Source: Stenocarpella maydis
Taxonomy: Eukaryota > Ascomycota > Sordariomycetes > Diaporthales > Diaporthaceae
DNA: 64,000 bases
Reading direction: 5' to 3'
NCBI GenBank assembly: GCA_002270565.1
Contig: NQMI01000053.1
Span: forward strand, 62,177 to 126,176
The position numbers and the translations under genes are program-made. Below are positions 35,294-48,122 of the stretch, piece after piece (the first letter of the stretch is position 1; each line of letters opens with the position of its first letter). The notes beneath the pieces were generated by a model. The model saw only the letters and a list, made by a program, of their open reading frames with translations, did not search any database and was not told the origin of the DNA.

Positions 35294-36001
35294 GAGTACT
35301 ACGCGGCGGTGTTCACGTGGGCCCCCAGAGTTGGCGGCCATCATCCGGCCGATGGTGGCTATGATGATTATGATGACAGTGAGGACGACGATTACAGCGA
35401 CGGGTATGAATCCGAGGACAATGATAGTGACTGGGACCTGCCCTCGTCGAGCATGACGGTCACGGAGGAGTTGCGCTGGGACGATGTACGACATCGTCCA
35501 GAGGAGTCGAGGGAAATAGACGTAGGTAGATAGTCGGCCGGCTTACCCGGGGGTGGTGGTGCGATGGGCGCCAGGCGTAGGCTGTGAGACGTTTCCCCCT
35601 TGCGCCATAATGACAATGTCTGGCATTTACAGTCATCCTGCATGCATGGATGCATGACGGGCGGAGTTTCTAAGGAATAACCCAGACGAACCTGTACAAT
35701 TTTACAATGCAGCAGCAGTGCGGATCACGTCCTCGGATGCGTAGTATATACATCTCTGCGGTTCGACTACATCGATTTTTTTTAGAGTTGGGTATCATGC
35801 CACACCTTCTTCCACGATTCCCGACGTCGACCATCCCATACAGCCCCATACACCCACCGGCTTTGACATTTTCGTTCCATCCCCACGTTCACAAAGCTTG
35901 CGCAACCCCGACGCGACATGCCCAGGCACTCAGACCTACCTACCAATCAATCTATCCAACCGCCGCCCGCTCCCCCCAATATCCTTTCCTTTCCAGCCCG
36001 C
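35294..36001. other. Convergent 3' region with an in-frame acidic extension
   Basis: The first 240 bp (to 35533) continue the ZZ/EF-hand frame after its TAG and encode an Asp/Glu/Ser/Tyr-rich stretch (such as GGYDDYDDSEDDDYSDGYES) ending at a second TAG. The rest is ordinary 3' sequence shared with the convergent Sam37-like gene. Confidence 0.5.
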
Positions 36002-37516
36002 TCAGGCCCCAAATAGCACCCCGGCAGCCCCGAACGCCCGCCTCCCGGGCGTCATGTCCCACCGGTGCAGCGCGGCCCCGAGAGGCGGCATGTGCCGGTA
36101 CAGCACCGCGCTGCCGAGGATGCCCAGCACGGCGGCGCTGCCCCCCAGCGCTGCGAGGACGAATGAGCCGCGCGACGCCGATGGCGTCCTGGATGATGAC
36201 GGTGCGTCTCGCACGGCCCAGGCCCGCGGCACCGAGGCGGCGATGACGTCCCTGATGAAGCGCGTCAGAGCGTGCGGCTGCTGCCGCCGCCCGGCTGCTG
36301 CCGACGACGGGTCCGCCCAGGGCAGGCCGGATGCGGCGTCGCCGCCGAAGAGGGCGTCGCGGGTGCTGTCGACAAAGAGGGCCAGGCCCTCGTGGCGGCG
36401 GCGGACGAGGTCCTTGAGCCAGGGGCGCGGGACGTCGGGGACCAGCATCAGGGCCAGGTAGCCAAAGGCCAGGCAGTCGAGGGAGGTGGTAGTGGGCGAC
36501 GACGACGGGAAGAAGTGGCGCTCCCCGGCGCCGCCCATGTCGGATGCGGCCTTGAGGTCCGCCAGCACGGCGAGGCAGTCGTTAGCGACGGCCTCGAGCC
36601 GGAAGACGGCCGTCTGCTCGGGCGACAGGGCGGCCTTGACGCTGCGGCGGGGGGGCCTCAGGCGGTCTGGGACCTTGAGGAAGCCATCGGTGGACTCCCC
36701 CGTCGCGGAGGACGAGGCATGCTGCGACTGGGCGGAGCGCCCGCCGTCGTCGTCGATGTTGAGATCTGACAGGCCGAGGTGGTCGGCCGTGTCGCATATG
36801 CGGTGACGGATGGAGAGTGGCTCGGTCCACGTCAGCGGGAAGGGTAGGATGCTACTGTAGGCCGGCCTGGTGGTGGAGGCCCAGTTCGCCGAGGAGACGT
36901 AAAGGGACAGGGCGACCAGCGGCGCAGCGGAGGACCTCAGGAAGCTCGCGTAGGCGGTGGAGTCTGCGCGCTGGGCGACATCAAGGTGGCGGTCGAGGTC
37001 CCAGGCATCGCCGCCGAGTTCCCGGAGGCGGGCGGTGATGGAGGTGAAGCCCGAGGACCAGACGCCGGATCCGGTCTCGTGCAGCGCGGGCAGCGAGTCT
37101 TTTTTGCAGACGGGTTATTAGACTTCCGGCAGATCGTAGCCGGGGGGTTAAGTGGGACGACAAAGGCATTGTGCCGGGCGCCGGGCGCCGGGCCGAACGT
37201 TTGATGGCCCAACGCCTAACACACCGCTGGGCATTGCGTTCGGACGGACCCTTTGTTTTTTTTTTTGGTTCTTTTTTTTTGGGGGGGGGTGGGTGTGTGT
37301 CTGTGGAAAGGGGCAGGGAGGCGTGCTCGGTGGTTCAGGATGAAGATGAAGCTAACTAAACTCACGCGTTGGAACCCCTGACGGGCTGGTTGGGACAATG
37401 ACCCATTGATGGCCTTGCAGGGCGCTCGCAAGGTAGGCGATTGTGGCAAGACACTCTGCGTCGATGCTGGCGAGCCCGAAGGCTGGCCCCCAGACGTGGA
37501 GACGAAAGAGTACCAT
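36002..37516 (-). CDS. sam37: Sam37/metaxin-like mitochondrial outer-membrane protein
   Basis: Component of the sorting and assembly machinery (SAM/TOB) that inserts beta-barrel proteins into the mitochondrial outer membrane; historically also called Tom37. Exons 37366-37516 and 36002-37098 give 415 aa. The first exon reads MVLFRLHVWGPAFGLASIDAECLA, typical of the fungal metaxin-like N-terminus, and continues to WVIVPTSPSGVPT. A phase-1 intron of 267 bp joins it to SLPALHE. Further features: TSITARLRELGGDAWDLDRHL, PLTWTEPLSIRHRICDTADHLGL, then CLAFGYLALMLVPDVPRPWL in the C-terminal metaxin domain, and one hydrophobic segment near the C-terminus (SFVLAALGGSAAVLGILGSAVLY). The intron is longer than the others here and holds long T and G runs. 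The weak point is the acceptor AAAAAAG, chosen because it alone restores the frame. Confidence 0.88.
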
Positions 37517-38158
37517 GATGACGGGTACACCGTGGTCGCGGTCAAGGAGGGAGCCCCTGGGGTACGTACTCGTGCTGTCGTGGCGGCAGTACTATGAAAT
37601 GAGGCAGGACGAGGCTGCTGCAGGGCCAGCGGGCTTCTCCGCAAAACCCTATCGGGCGATGGTGGACAAGAGATTGTCGAAAATGGGGCGCCAGACCTTC
37701 CGAGGCTGTTGTGTTGTTGTGGTCTGGCGATGTACGTGATGATCAATCAGGTGGCTGATCCGACCCCGCAAGAGGGCCGCCGACGCATGCGCATGAAACG
37801 GTCAAAAGATTAAGCTGGCGCCGTGGTTGCTCCGATAGGAATGGATAGCCGGGGTGGTGACATCAATGGCGGTGAAAAGGGGGCGAGGGGAGGCGATCAA
37901 CACGGCGATCGGGCCGCCTTGCTTGTTCGAAGTCGCTCGAGCTGTGTCTCCGCGTCCGCGTCCGCGCCGGCCCCTGCAACCGCACCGCACCGCACCGGGG
38001 CTGGCGACGTGGACAGCCCTGACAGCTCAACGGCCCTGGCGACAAGGAGATGATCAGCCTGCGAGCCGGATTACGGTTGGGCCACCGGTTCCAAGCTCAA
38101 CGTTCCAGGTTCCAGGGGCGTGTTGATCAGGCAGTGGCTGATACTGCTGGCACTGACC

Positions 38159-38183
38159 GGCTTGCCTGCTTGCCTGCTTGCCT
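38159..38183. repeat. CTTGCCTG repeat
   Basis: Three direct copies of a unit like GCTTGCCT in the gene desert. A simple short repeat. Confidence 0.8.
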
Positions 38184-41100
38184 TGACCCTTTGTCCATCT
38201 GCCTACCAGTCTGTCCAGTGTCGGCCCACCGGCCCAGCTGTCCTCAGGGCGTCGATCAGCAAGGCGCGTCTCGAAAGCTTCGAAAGGATGTTCTGCAGCA
38301 GGCCGAGGGCGCCCTGTCTCACGGCGGCTGCACGATCTAGTGTAGATCGGCGCAGGGCCAGCGTCGGGATCTGATCTCGGTTTGATTTGATCTGATGGGA
38401 TGGATTAGTGGACGTGTAATCCGGGCCTGGGAAGTGGATGACTGATCCAGGGCTGGCCCCAGGCCCAGGGCTGCTGGCTGGGCTGGCTGTGCAGGGCCCA
38501 GGGCACCGCGTCGGCCGAGGACAAGACTCTACCCTCGGATTCAGGGTCCAGCTCTTTCTCGTCGGGGCTCCACACCGCCCCAATGGGGAGGGGGGAAGTA
38601 CATGCATGCCATGTACTGTGTAGTCTGTCTAGGCACGCCGTGTAGCCTATGTCTATGTGTACACAGTGAGAATCTCTGCAATTAAAATGACAGGCCGGGG
38701 CTCATGCGATGTGGCTGGAGAGGTCTGGAATGGAGTCGACTTGCTGGGTCCGAGTTGAAGATTGCCCCGTTTCATCTACACTACCAGCCCTGGAGGACGA
38801 GGAGGAGGCGGAGGGAAAGGGGACCTGCAGGGCAGGTCCAGCAGGGACAAAGAAGCTCCACACACAGAGCATGCGGTTGTATTGTTGAAACAATCGGCCT
38901 GTGTCACAGCCTCACTGGCAGCTTTTGTTTCAATCTCATTTTCGGACCACTTTGGCTTGGCAGCAGTCGCAGGCACCGGCCTGGGGAAGAAAAAAGAGGG
39001 ATGCGAGGGACGTAAGTCAAGGGATGTAAGTACCTGGTGTAGGTAGGTAGGTAGTGTAAGTATGGAGTATGGAGTAGATACGCAGTGGATCCACGCACTC
39101 TCTCTCTCTCCCCATTGGAGACTGGCTGACTGACTGCACTTGCGTGTCAGCGTGTTGGTATGGCACGTGGCAGTCGCGAGGCGGTCGTGCCTGTGCCTGG
39201 CTTGGTGTGTACTTGCAGGCCATGTACACTACACCATGTATACTACCTACCTACCGTATAATACGTAGTACTTGGCATACCACGCATCACGTCTCTGTCT
39301 GTCTGTGTGTCTGTCGGTGTGTCTGGTCTGTCTAGTGGGCCGTGGCCGTTGCAGGACACGTATCCGTAGATGACCGAGACTATGCTAGCTCGCGGTGGCA
39401 ACAGAGATGAGAGAGAGGGAGCGGCTCCTGCAGTGAGAAGCTTGGTTGATTGATCCCTTTTCCTCAACCTTGGCCTATGCAGCACCACTGCATCAAACCC
39501 GACGGCCCCTGCCTCTTTTCGGTCAAGCCTCAGGGGTTGATCTTTATACTCCGTACTATGTATACATGGCACGCACGTCTTGCGCGTATGCCAATTCAAG
39601 CTGTCAATACAGTGGTGAGCAGACAGGGTCTCGATGGGTACTCCCCAAGCCCAGACCAGGCCGGAGCTTGCATCTCTGACGCCCTGGCAATTTGCTCAGG
39701 ACCATGAAATTAAACAGAGCAAACCTTCTGGAATGTACGGACTCCCCCGTACTACCTGGGCCGAGCATCTGAGCCCTGAGCATCCCCACAGTAAATGCCT
39801 CCTCGGATCAAGCCGGAACAACGACAACAACACAAAGTATCCATCTTTCCTGCGCGTCTACACCTGTTTGTCTACACTGCTACACTTCGCAAGTATCCCT
39901 TCCCTCGCTCGCCTTTCTGGGTCCCTCTCGGCAGCTCGGCAGCCTGGCGGTTTCAGGGCGATGGAGTATCATCCACGTCTGCGAGGTCGGACGATCATCT
40001 CCCTCACAAGAAATCCCCGGCGACTGCCAGGCTGGTAGGGCTCCTCCATATGAAGCAAAACCTGGAGCTGGGCATGGGATGGGATGATGGCATTGTGGCA
40101 TATGGGGAGATGTCGTACCGCCTGGCCTGGACCTGGTCAACTGGTGGGTGTCGCAATGCCCAGATGTGGCGTGATTGCGTGCATGTGCTGTATCCACCCC
40201 CGTCTCCTAACATCTCCTCCGCCGCCGTTTTGGGCAGAAACCCTCTTTTTGCCTTTTACAGACACTGTCTCCCAGGCACAATACAACTTCTGAGACGATG
40301 CAGACGGCGCACGACCCCCAGCCTTCATCTCATCCTCGTCTATTTCGGTTGCGTAGCCTGCCACCCTGCCACCCTGCCACCCTGCTGCGCTGTCCTGGTC
40401 CGACCTCGACGCCCCGGTCCCAATCATCACGTGCACCCATATATCCATCCATCCCACCGCGCGCGCCAGTCGCGCAGAGCGGAGGGACAGGCCAGCCAGC
40501 CAGCCAGCCCTATGGTTTACACTATGGTCTGCCATGATCCTGTCGTGACGACACAGACACGCCTCATCAACCGACACAGACAGGCGAGATGTGCGCCCCA
40601 TCACGTGCCTGCTCTTTTCAACATCTTTCCTCCTACCAGAGTGCTTGTACAATATCACTTGCCACCCCGTGCCTTTCTTGGTCTGCGCCCGTGACCTCTT
40701 TCGGCACGACGAGGTCGATCCGCGCGAGGATCATATCATATCCCAGCAACATTGGCACCCGATGCGACACAAAAGCCAGCCCACCCGCACCAAGTGACCC
40801 CACCAAGACCACGCAACCCTTGTCCTGCAACTCGTTCGTTCGTGATGCACGTACCCGTGCCACTTTCCTCTCCCGTGGGGGAAGACGGGCAGGGGCGGGA
40901 AAAGGGCATTGTGGACTTGGGATGAGACCTGCGAGATTGGGGAGAAACCAAAGGAACACTGGCAGCCGAACGGTGAACCGAACGGTGAACCAAACCTTCC
41001 CCCCCCCCTTTCCTCTTGTCACAGGCGGACTGCAAGGCTGCATTACACACATAACTCACGCATACCACATGGACACACATGCACACAAGTGTCTCATCTG

Positions 41101-42647
41101 CTCCGGGCGCGCCGCAAATCGCGCAACGTCGTCAGGTCGTCAGCGAAACCCCCTTTGGCCCCCAGATGGGGGTGGTGGTGGTTGTGGTGAATGATGATGT
41201 CTCAGCCACTGGGACCCAAACTCACACCTTGCGCCCATCATCTACACTACAGATTATCTCCTCCACTCGTATGTCAGACATATTATCACACAAGTCGCTT
41301 AGATAGCAAAGGTAGAGGAGCCTGCTCGCGCCAAGTGGGACGGCCGCAAGCCAGGCGCAGCAAGGGACCATGTGTCGTCGTCTTCCATCGTGGATATTCC
41401 CTCTCTCGCTTGTGACTGAGGCTAGTCCGTGGCTGGCCGTCCATTGCGAAGGTCAACTGGATGGCATATCCACCTGATGTTAACCGAGTTGTGGGGTCTC
41501 TTCGTTGTCCTCTTGTCGCCTTCTCCCCCACCCCACCTCATCATTCAATTCACGGCGACTGCGCCGGCCATGCATGCATGTGGTACCATCATGCGGGCCC
41601 CAACGGGTGGTTCCGTGCCCTGCTACGGGGCCACGAAGAGCACTCGAGAGGCGCGACAAAAAACAGGTGGCCCTGCATGCCTCCACACTTGCATTGCATG
41701 CATTGAGGACTGAACCTGCAGATGCCAGACATACGCCGAGAAGGAGAGGGGAAGGTTCCCACCTTAGCTGTGACCTCGGGATATCGAAGACGCCAAGGGT
41801 AAACAAAAAGTCCAACCCAAGGAGATGTGAAAACCACAGCCGGTCGGATGGGGAGGAGGAGGGGCTTCCCCCATCTCGGGGCGGACCTATGTTGCAGTCG
41901 CGTGCCGAGATGCGATGCAAGCTTCGAGACGAGACGAGGGAGACGGGAGCAGGGCACACACACAGCCAAGGTAGGGTGGAAAATTTCGCATCTTTCTCAA
42001 TGGTATAGTTGCCCCTGGAGGTTTCCCTCCGGGCGCGCATTAACCGCGCCGGAACCTTGCCGTTGAAGAGATCGCGGGCGGGCTGGTGGGTAGTGGAGGG
42101 GGCGGTCATTGATTGGGTCGGTATTAAGGTATTATCGCGTGTGTGAGAAGACAAGCCAAAACCTTGTCTGCGTGTGTGTGTGTGTCGTGCATATTCCGTG
42201 CCCTCCGAACGCGCACATCATGTAGGAACGCCGTTTGCGCGGAGGAAGGAAGGCGTTTAATGGGGAGTTGAGCGCGTGGTTGCGGGCGTGGCTGTGTGTA
42301 GACGGCACCAACGGACGGTGATTTGCCTTTTTTATTCCTTTTTTTTCCCCTTTTTTTTTTTTACTTTTCCCCCTCCCATTTTGTCAAACACGCTTGCCGC
42401 ACACAGACACACACGTACTAGTAGCGCATGCAACCTTATCGATCTCGATTGATGATGATCGACTTTTTACATTTCAAATTCGCCCCGTGTCTACATGGTG
42501 TTTCCAGACCTGGCTTGTGTTGGTGCGCTTTCATTTTTAACTTTCAGCTCCGGGCTGAAGGTCGACCTCGACTTCAGCCCGGCCTAGCTCCGCAGATCGA
42601 GGAACCTTCTCTCCGGGACCCGGCCAGGTCAGACAGGCAGAACAGGT

Positions 42648-42687
42648 TGGCTGGCTGGCTGGCTGGCTGACTGGCTGACTGGCTGAC
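42648..42687. repeat. GGCT/GACT tetranucleotide microsatellite
   Basis: A run of GGCT units passing into GGCTGACT units, about 40 bp, in the gene desert. Confidence 0.9.
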
Positions 42688-44367
42688 GACATGGTTGCAG
42701 ATCTGCGGGGGGGGAGGGGGTGTATGCCGTGGCTTTTGCCCATTTCTGTTTTCTCTTGTCAGTCCAAGTCAGAGAGAGGACAAAGGAAGGGTGCAGCCAA
42801 AAAAAAAAAGATGCACGCCCGGTTGCTGACTGCAGACCGGGCCCGGCTGCTGTTGTGTCAGGCTGACAGCATGTGCGTGTGTGCGGCGCGCGGGTGGCGA
42901 AGAACCACGTGTGTGGTAGCCAGCACCAAACGTAGTCAGCCAGGCAGTCAGCAACCCCGCCCCCCGGGCTTATTATTATTAGAAATTCGGGCACCACACG
43001 CACCACACCACACGACGCCGTCCGTTCGTCTCGAGTCCCAGGGGAGGATGGGGGTTGGGGCCGCCGGCGGAGAACAGAGAGAAACAAGGCTGAGATCAGA
43101 CAACGTTTGATGAGAAATCTTGACGCAGCAACCGCGGCCCGGGGGAGCCATTCTATGCCCTTTTTAGACGATTAGTATGGAACGATCGGATCACCGAGCA
43201 AGACAGGGGAGGTTTTGTGCCAAGTAATCTTTGTAAGTTTTCGAACAATTAATTTGTATGTGTTGTGCTGTTCCACTCTAACTAGTGTGAATTGTTCTGT
43301 TCCTGCCAGTCTGCAGAAGAGGTCTTCAGTCCGTTTGTATCGTGCTCGCTCGTAACGTTCTTTCATGTCTGTATCCCCCCCCCTTCCCCCCTCCCAATAA
43401 TGATCCGAAAAAAAATATGCTACCCGTCCACCCTTGAAATAATGAAAAGACTCGTCAGAAAATGGCGTGGTTTTCCCGCCCCATTTCCTTTCCTTCGGGG
43501 GTATCATGAACGGGCATCCTCTCCCTTGCTCTGTTTCTTTTTTTGTTGGAAAAAAGGTGACGCCGTGAATGCTGGTTGTTGGTAGTGGTACAAAGAGAGA
43601 GAAAAACAAATAGAAAAAACAGGAAATTCATATTCCCTTGCCCTCCCAGTCTAGACCTGATATCGTGACCTCGCTTTCCCGAAAATGGACGTAGATTAAA
43701 AGTGATGTAGGTTGGTGGTGGTACAGGGGCTTGCCCACGAAGGCTGGCCCAAGGTGGTCGTTGTGTTTAGTTGGTGGTTGGTGCGAGGTTCAGTAGCGAA
43801 GGTGCATCATTCCCGTCGGAGCCGGCTCTTTGGGGGACCAACGAGGTGGTTGATGTTGGGGTGGGTGTTGCGGTGTTGGTGGTGATTGGTTGGGGTCGAG
43901 TGTTGTTGTTCCGATCTGGCCTTGCAATGTGACAGCCCTGCCGTGGAACAGTCCCCTTGACAGGTCGGAGCGGCAGGCTGCTTCCCGAGTTGGTCTGTCC
44001 CTGGCGAGGCTGTCAACTCGTCCCCATGTGCGCTGCTCGTCTTCGGTGTGGGTGTGCCCGTTCCGGCGAGGGCGTGTTGCTGGAGTCGTGACCAGCATTA
44101 TTCTCTGTGATATTCCCTCTTTGACTTCCCCAATGAATGAGGTTTCATGATGTGTCCTGTAGGGGTTGTGGCCATTTAGCTCCGCTTGGGGAGAGCAGGA
44201 AGAGGGCGGTTTGGTGGTGGGCCGGGGCAAGGAGGCAGTTGCGAAGGGCGCTGCTCCAGGGAAGACATTGTGCTGACGGCGGCCATTGCGAATGTGTGAC
44301 GCGGTTGTTCAGCGCTGACGTTTTTTGTATGAGCTAGCCTTGCGGTTGACAAGGCTGTTGAATACTG

Positions 44368-44392
44368 GTGTGTGTGTGTGTGTGTGTGTGTG
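44368..44392. repeat. GT dinucleotide microsatellite
   Basis: Twelve uninterrupted GT units, followed some 40 bp later by a second, looser TGTG-rich stretch. Confidence 0.95.
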
Positions 44393-45490
44393 GGCGGGAC
44401 CGCTGGACACAAACAGTGGAGAGCTGGTTGTGCGTGCTTGTGTGTGCGTGTGTGTGTGAGAGAAAGTGTGTAAGTGGTAGCTGGTTGGTAGTATCTTGGG
44501 TAAGATATTTGCAATGCTGTGTGAGGCAAGAACAAGTTGGGTTTGTTTCGAGGATGTTTGGTCTGATGATGGAGCAGAGGGGAGAGGCCAGGTGGGAGAG
44601 GAGGGAAGGCGGACACTTATAATTATGTTCGGTGGTGTGCGCGCCGTGGCAGAGCCTTCCAAGATTGCGCATTTCAACAAAACGAAGGCCAAAAGGCGTG
44701 TGTTGCAGGGGAGCAGAGCCTGGCTGTCAGTGCTCTGCCACGGGCTGCCATGCCCTGTCGCAGGTGGGAAGCAAGGGAGAGAGGAAGGGCATCAGCAGGG
44801 CAGGGCAAGCCCAGCGCCAGGTCAGGTACGAGGGCACGAGGTACCTCGCTTGTTTGTACCGCTGTAACCGCACCACCCCTGCGCGGCCGTGATTTGACGG
44901 GGCCAGGAACGGGACAAAAATACCTCCAAAGTGCAGGGAAACATGGCGGTGACGCAGTCATCTTTGGGGGTGGAGCAAAGCAAGCAACCCCATGCTTGTA
45001 CCTTGGTACTCATCTGGACCAGGGGTACGTAGTGTAGTATGCTCTGTACATGCTGTAGTACGTAGTACCTGTTCCTGGGGCGGGTCCCACGGCGGTCAAC
45101 TCTGTCTGGTTCGATGTGTGGTGGCTGGTGGAGACTGTGTACGAGGGTACATACGTAGTATACGGAGTATACATTAACTCTTAACCTCCCTGTCCAAGTA
45201 CGTACCTCCGGCCCAGATGTCCCCATCAAAAATGAAACACCTCGCGGGCTGGTGGAGTTGCTCTGACCCCTGGTGATGCGCCTCCTCCTCCTGGCCTGCT
45301 GCTGGCCTGATGGGCGAGCATGATTGACAGGCGAGCTCTTTTCGTTATTACCGAAATTCCCATATACTGTAACTCCGTCGTGTGTTGTGCGCGCCGGACC
45401 CACCCACCGAGCGGGCCTTGGCCATGGCCATGTCGTGAGGCGCTTGTTCACTTCACTCTCGCTGGCCTGCTGGCCTGTTGTCATCGTTCC

Positions 45491-45536
45491 TCGTCGTCTT
45501 CGTCGTCGTCGTCGTCGTCGTCGCTGTCGTCGTCGC
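45491..45536. repeat. TCG trinucleotide microsatellite
   Basis: A mostly uninterrupted TCG/CGT run of about 46 bp. It makes poly-Ser or poly-Arg in chance frames on either strand, which inflates the open frames here. Confidence 0.95.
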
Positions 45537-46328
45537 CGCCTCCGCTCTCCGCCCCCGCCCTGAGGCCCTGCGCACGTGCGTGGTGTGAGCTGGCAGGTGG
45601 CCGCAGGGCCAAGGGGCAGGCGGGCAGATGCCATGTGGTGGCCCCCGCGGCTCCGGCCCTGTCGCGAATCTTCGGCGTGAATTATTGTGCATAAATGCAC
45701 AAGACTAAGCCGGGCAATACGACCGACATACAATACTGACTACATACATAGTAATACACTACTCCGTACATAGGCTGGAGAAAGGGGGCCGAAAGTAAAA
45801 ATGCATCTCGCTCGGTCAGTCTCAGGACAGAGTCTTCTAGTAGACAGTCTCAAACAGTCATCTGCATACAGTCCGCGCACGCCGGAGCATCGCGTCGCAT
45901 CATTTCGCATTGCTGTTGCAACCAGCAAGGCTCTGATGACATTTGTCGTCGCAATGCGCGCGTCCAGAGTAGCAGTGATGTGAGCCGCCAACAAATTTCC
46001 TCTGCCTCGTCGGCCATTTCCCGTGGGCAATGGCCTCGTGGCCAACCGCACTGCTCCGACGGCCGCCAATATCTTTCTTTGTTTTACGATTATTAATTTT
46101 TTAATTTTTCTTGTGGTTTGACTCCTTCACCTTCTGTTTGGCCAGCGCTCCCGGATGCTACCTCGACACATGTGCGGGACCTGGTTCGCTGAGTGAGTTC
46201 GGCGAAAACAGGAATGGTCGCATCTCAAACAGGATACGGCGGACGGTGAGAAGGGTTTTCGCCCGTCATCAGGCTGCCGGACCCTCGTCAAGCTTCTAGG
46301 TGGGTTCTGTCAAACCCACAATCCATCT

Positions 46329-46348
46329 ACACTACACTAGTGTAGTGT
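46329..46348. repeat. 20-bp perfect palindrome
   Basis: ACACTACACTAGTGTAGTGT is identical to its reverse complement. Its half-site ACACTA recurs elsewhere in the gene desert, including the 16-bp palindrome at 49882-49897. Confidence 0.9.
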
Positions 46349-48098
46349 CCTCATGACTACCGAATGTGTCCGGTGAGGCGACATCGCTGCTGGCCGAAGA
46401 ATGAATTGCGGTGACAGTTCCACGGGTCCCATCTCTTCACTTCATCAAACTCGGTGGTTGGGGAAGCCTTGACAGCCCTCTTTTTTCTTTTCTTTTCTCC
46501 TTCTTGCCCTTCTCTCGCCTTCCCTTTTTCAGCCACCAAAAGGGCCGGCCCATCGTGCGGTCTGACGGCATCCCATCTCCACCCATGGAATTCCCATGGA
46601 ACAATTCGTAGCTCCACTAGGGTGTGTACACTATGTATACTCGCGACCCACAGCGCCTGAGATTCGAATGAAACTAGCATCGCCGGGCCTCCGGAGCTGC
46701 CGTCGGGCGTGGGAAGAGAGAAAAAAAAAGCTGCCGGACGGTGAAACTGGCCTCACTCCCTCTCACCGTGCTTGTCCGTGGTCCTTGCTGGCCCTGTTGG
46801 GAGGTCCCCAGTTTTAAGCCTCCAGGACCTTCCCCAGACGATATAATGGGGACGCTGGAGATTTGATGACGGTCCCACGACCTTTCATCAGCCTTGCATC
46901 GGCTGGCCCTACGGCGGCCCTGTGCGCTTGTGCATCTGGCGCCCTGGGCAGGGGTGGTACAATGTTCCTCTCAGGCAGCCAAGGGAAAGGGGGAGGCAAA
47001 AGAGAATTCAGGGACCATAATAATCATCATCTCCGGACTCGTCCGAGTCCGACGTCTCCTGAAGGAAGACAAGGCCGTCGGGCTTCGATAAGCCCTACCA
47101 CGATTGACTCCCCTGTTTATAAAAAAACCCATGAAATTACCGGGTCCTTTTGTGAAATTATCTTGTCATGGGACTCTACAAGCCTCACCCTGGACCTTGA
47201 GCCCCGGCTTCCATTTTTGACAGTAGCGCGTTCCTCGTCGTCGTCGTCGTCGCGCAGCATGTCTCGAGAAACACAATCTGGCGGAGCCGGAGGGCTGTCC
47301 GGTGAAGATTGAGATGAGCCTGTGTTCTCTCCTTCCCGCCTCCCCCGTCTGCCTCATCGAGTGTACTTGTATCATCGCAGGACGCGTTGCCATTCGTAAG
47401 CACGAGGCTGGTTTCGCTCCTCCAGGGCCCCGGGGCCAATTTGCTCGAGGCTTAGGCTAGTACGTCAGCTGTGCCTGGGCGGTGCCTGGGCTAGCCGAAC
47501 ACAGGAGAGACACCCAGGCTTCTTTGGCACAATGACACCGTGAGGGTTTGAAGCCTCCTGCCCATAGGAGTGAGATCTCAGTTCGATCATCGGACTGGGG
47601 TGTCTTGTTGGAATTGATACATGTCTTGGCTCACACGGTGTGTTGGATATCGGACAATTGGCCCCGCTGCGCGTCGCTCTCCATGTCTGGCTCGCCTATT
47701 AAGCTATCAATTGATTGCTGCTGCCCACGGAGTGCGACCCTGGATTCGGAAGCCCGTCTCTCTTGATCAATTGAACTCTCTGGGGCGGGGCCTGTGACTA
47801 TCTGCCCTGTCCACGGCCCCTGTTGTCGATCTGCCAATATTCGCACTGCCGTCGTGCAGCGGTAGGTCACCTGCTTGTGATTGGCATTGGCCGAAGAAGC
47901 ATATTTCGATGCGACAGTGGCCTTGGGCCGGGTAAGCCTCGGTCTCGGGTAGGCCCCCTCCCACCTCGTAACAGAATGGTGATGATTAAGGCTCGTGTAA
48001 GGAGCCGCGCACTTCGGTCCGATGGTGGTGGTTGTGCCTGTAAACCACCGATCATGCATCACCCATCAACTCATGTCTTACGATCCGTGTGCGACGTC

Positions 48099-48122
48099 CA
48101 CCACCACCACCACCACCACCAT
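48099..48122. repeat. CAC trinucleotide microsatellite
   Basis: About eight CAC units within the gene desert; the source of a poly-His run in a chance frame. Confidence 0.9.

Noticed and set aside
39795..40694. 299-codon open frame on the plus strand in the gene desert
   Set aside because: Starts at a non-ATG codon, has His/Arg/Pro/Cys/Trp-rich composition typical of chance translation, no domain, and overlapping open frames on the other strand.
44822..45733. 303-codon open frame on the minus strand
   Set aside because: Its length depends on a TCG microsatellite translated as poly-Arg. No family features or plausible start context.
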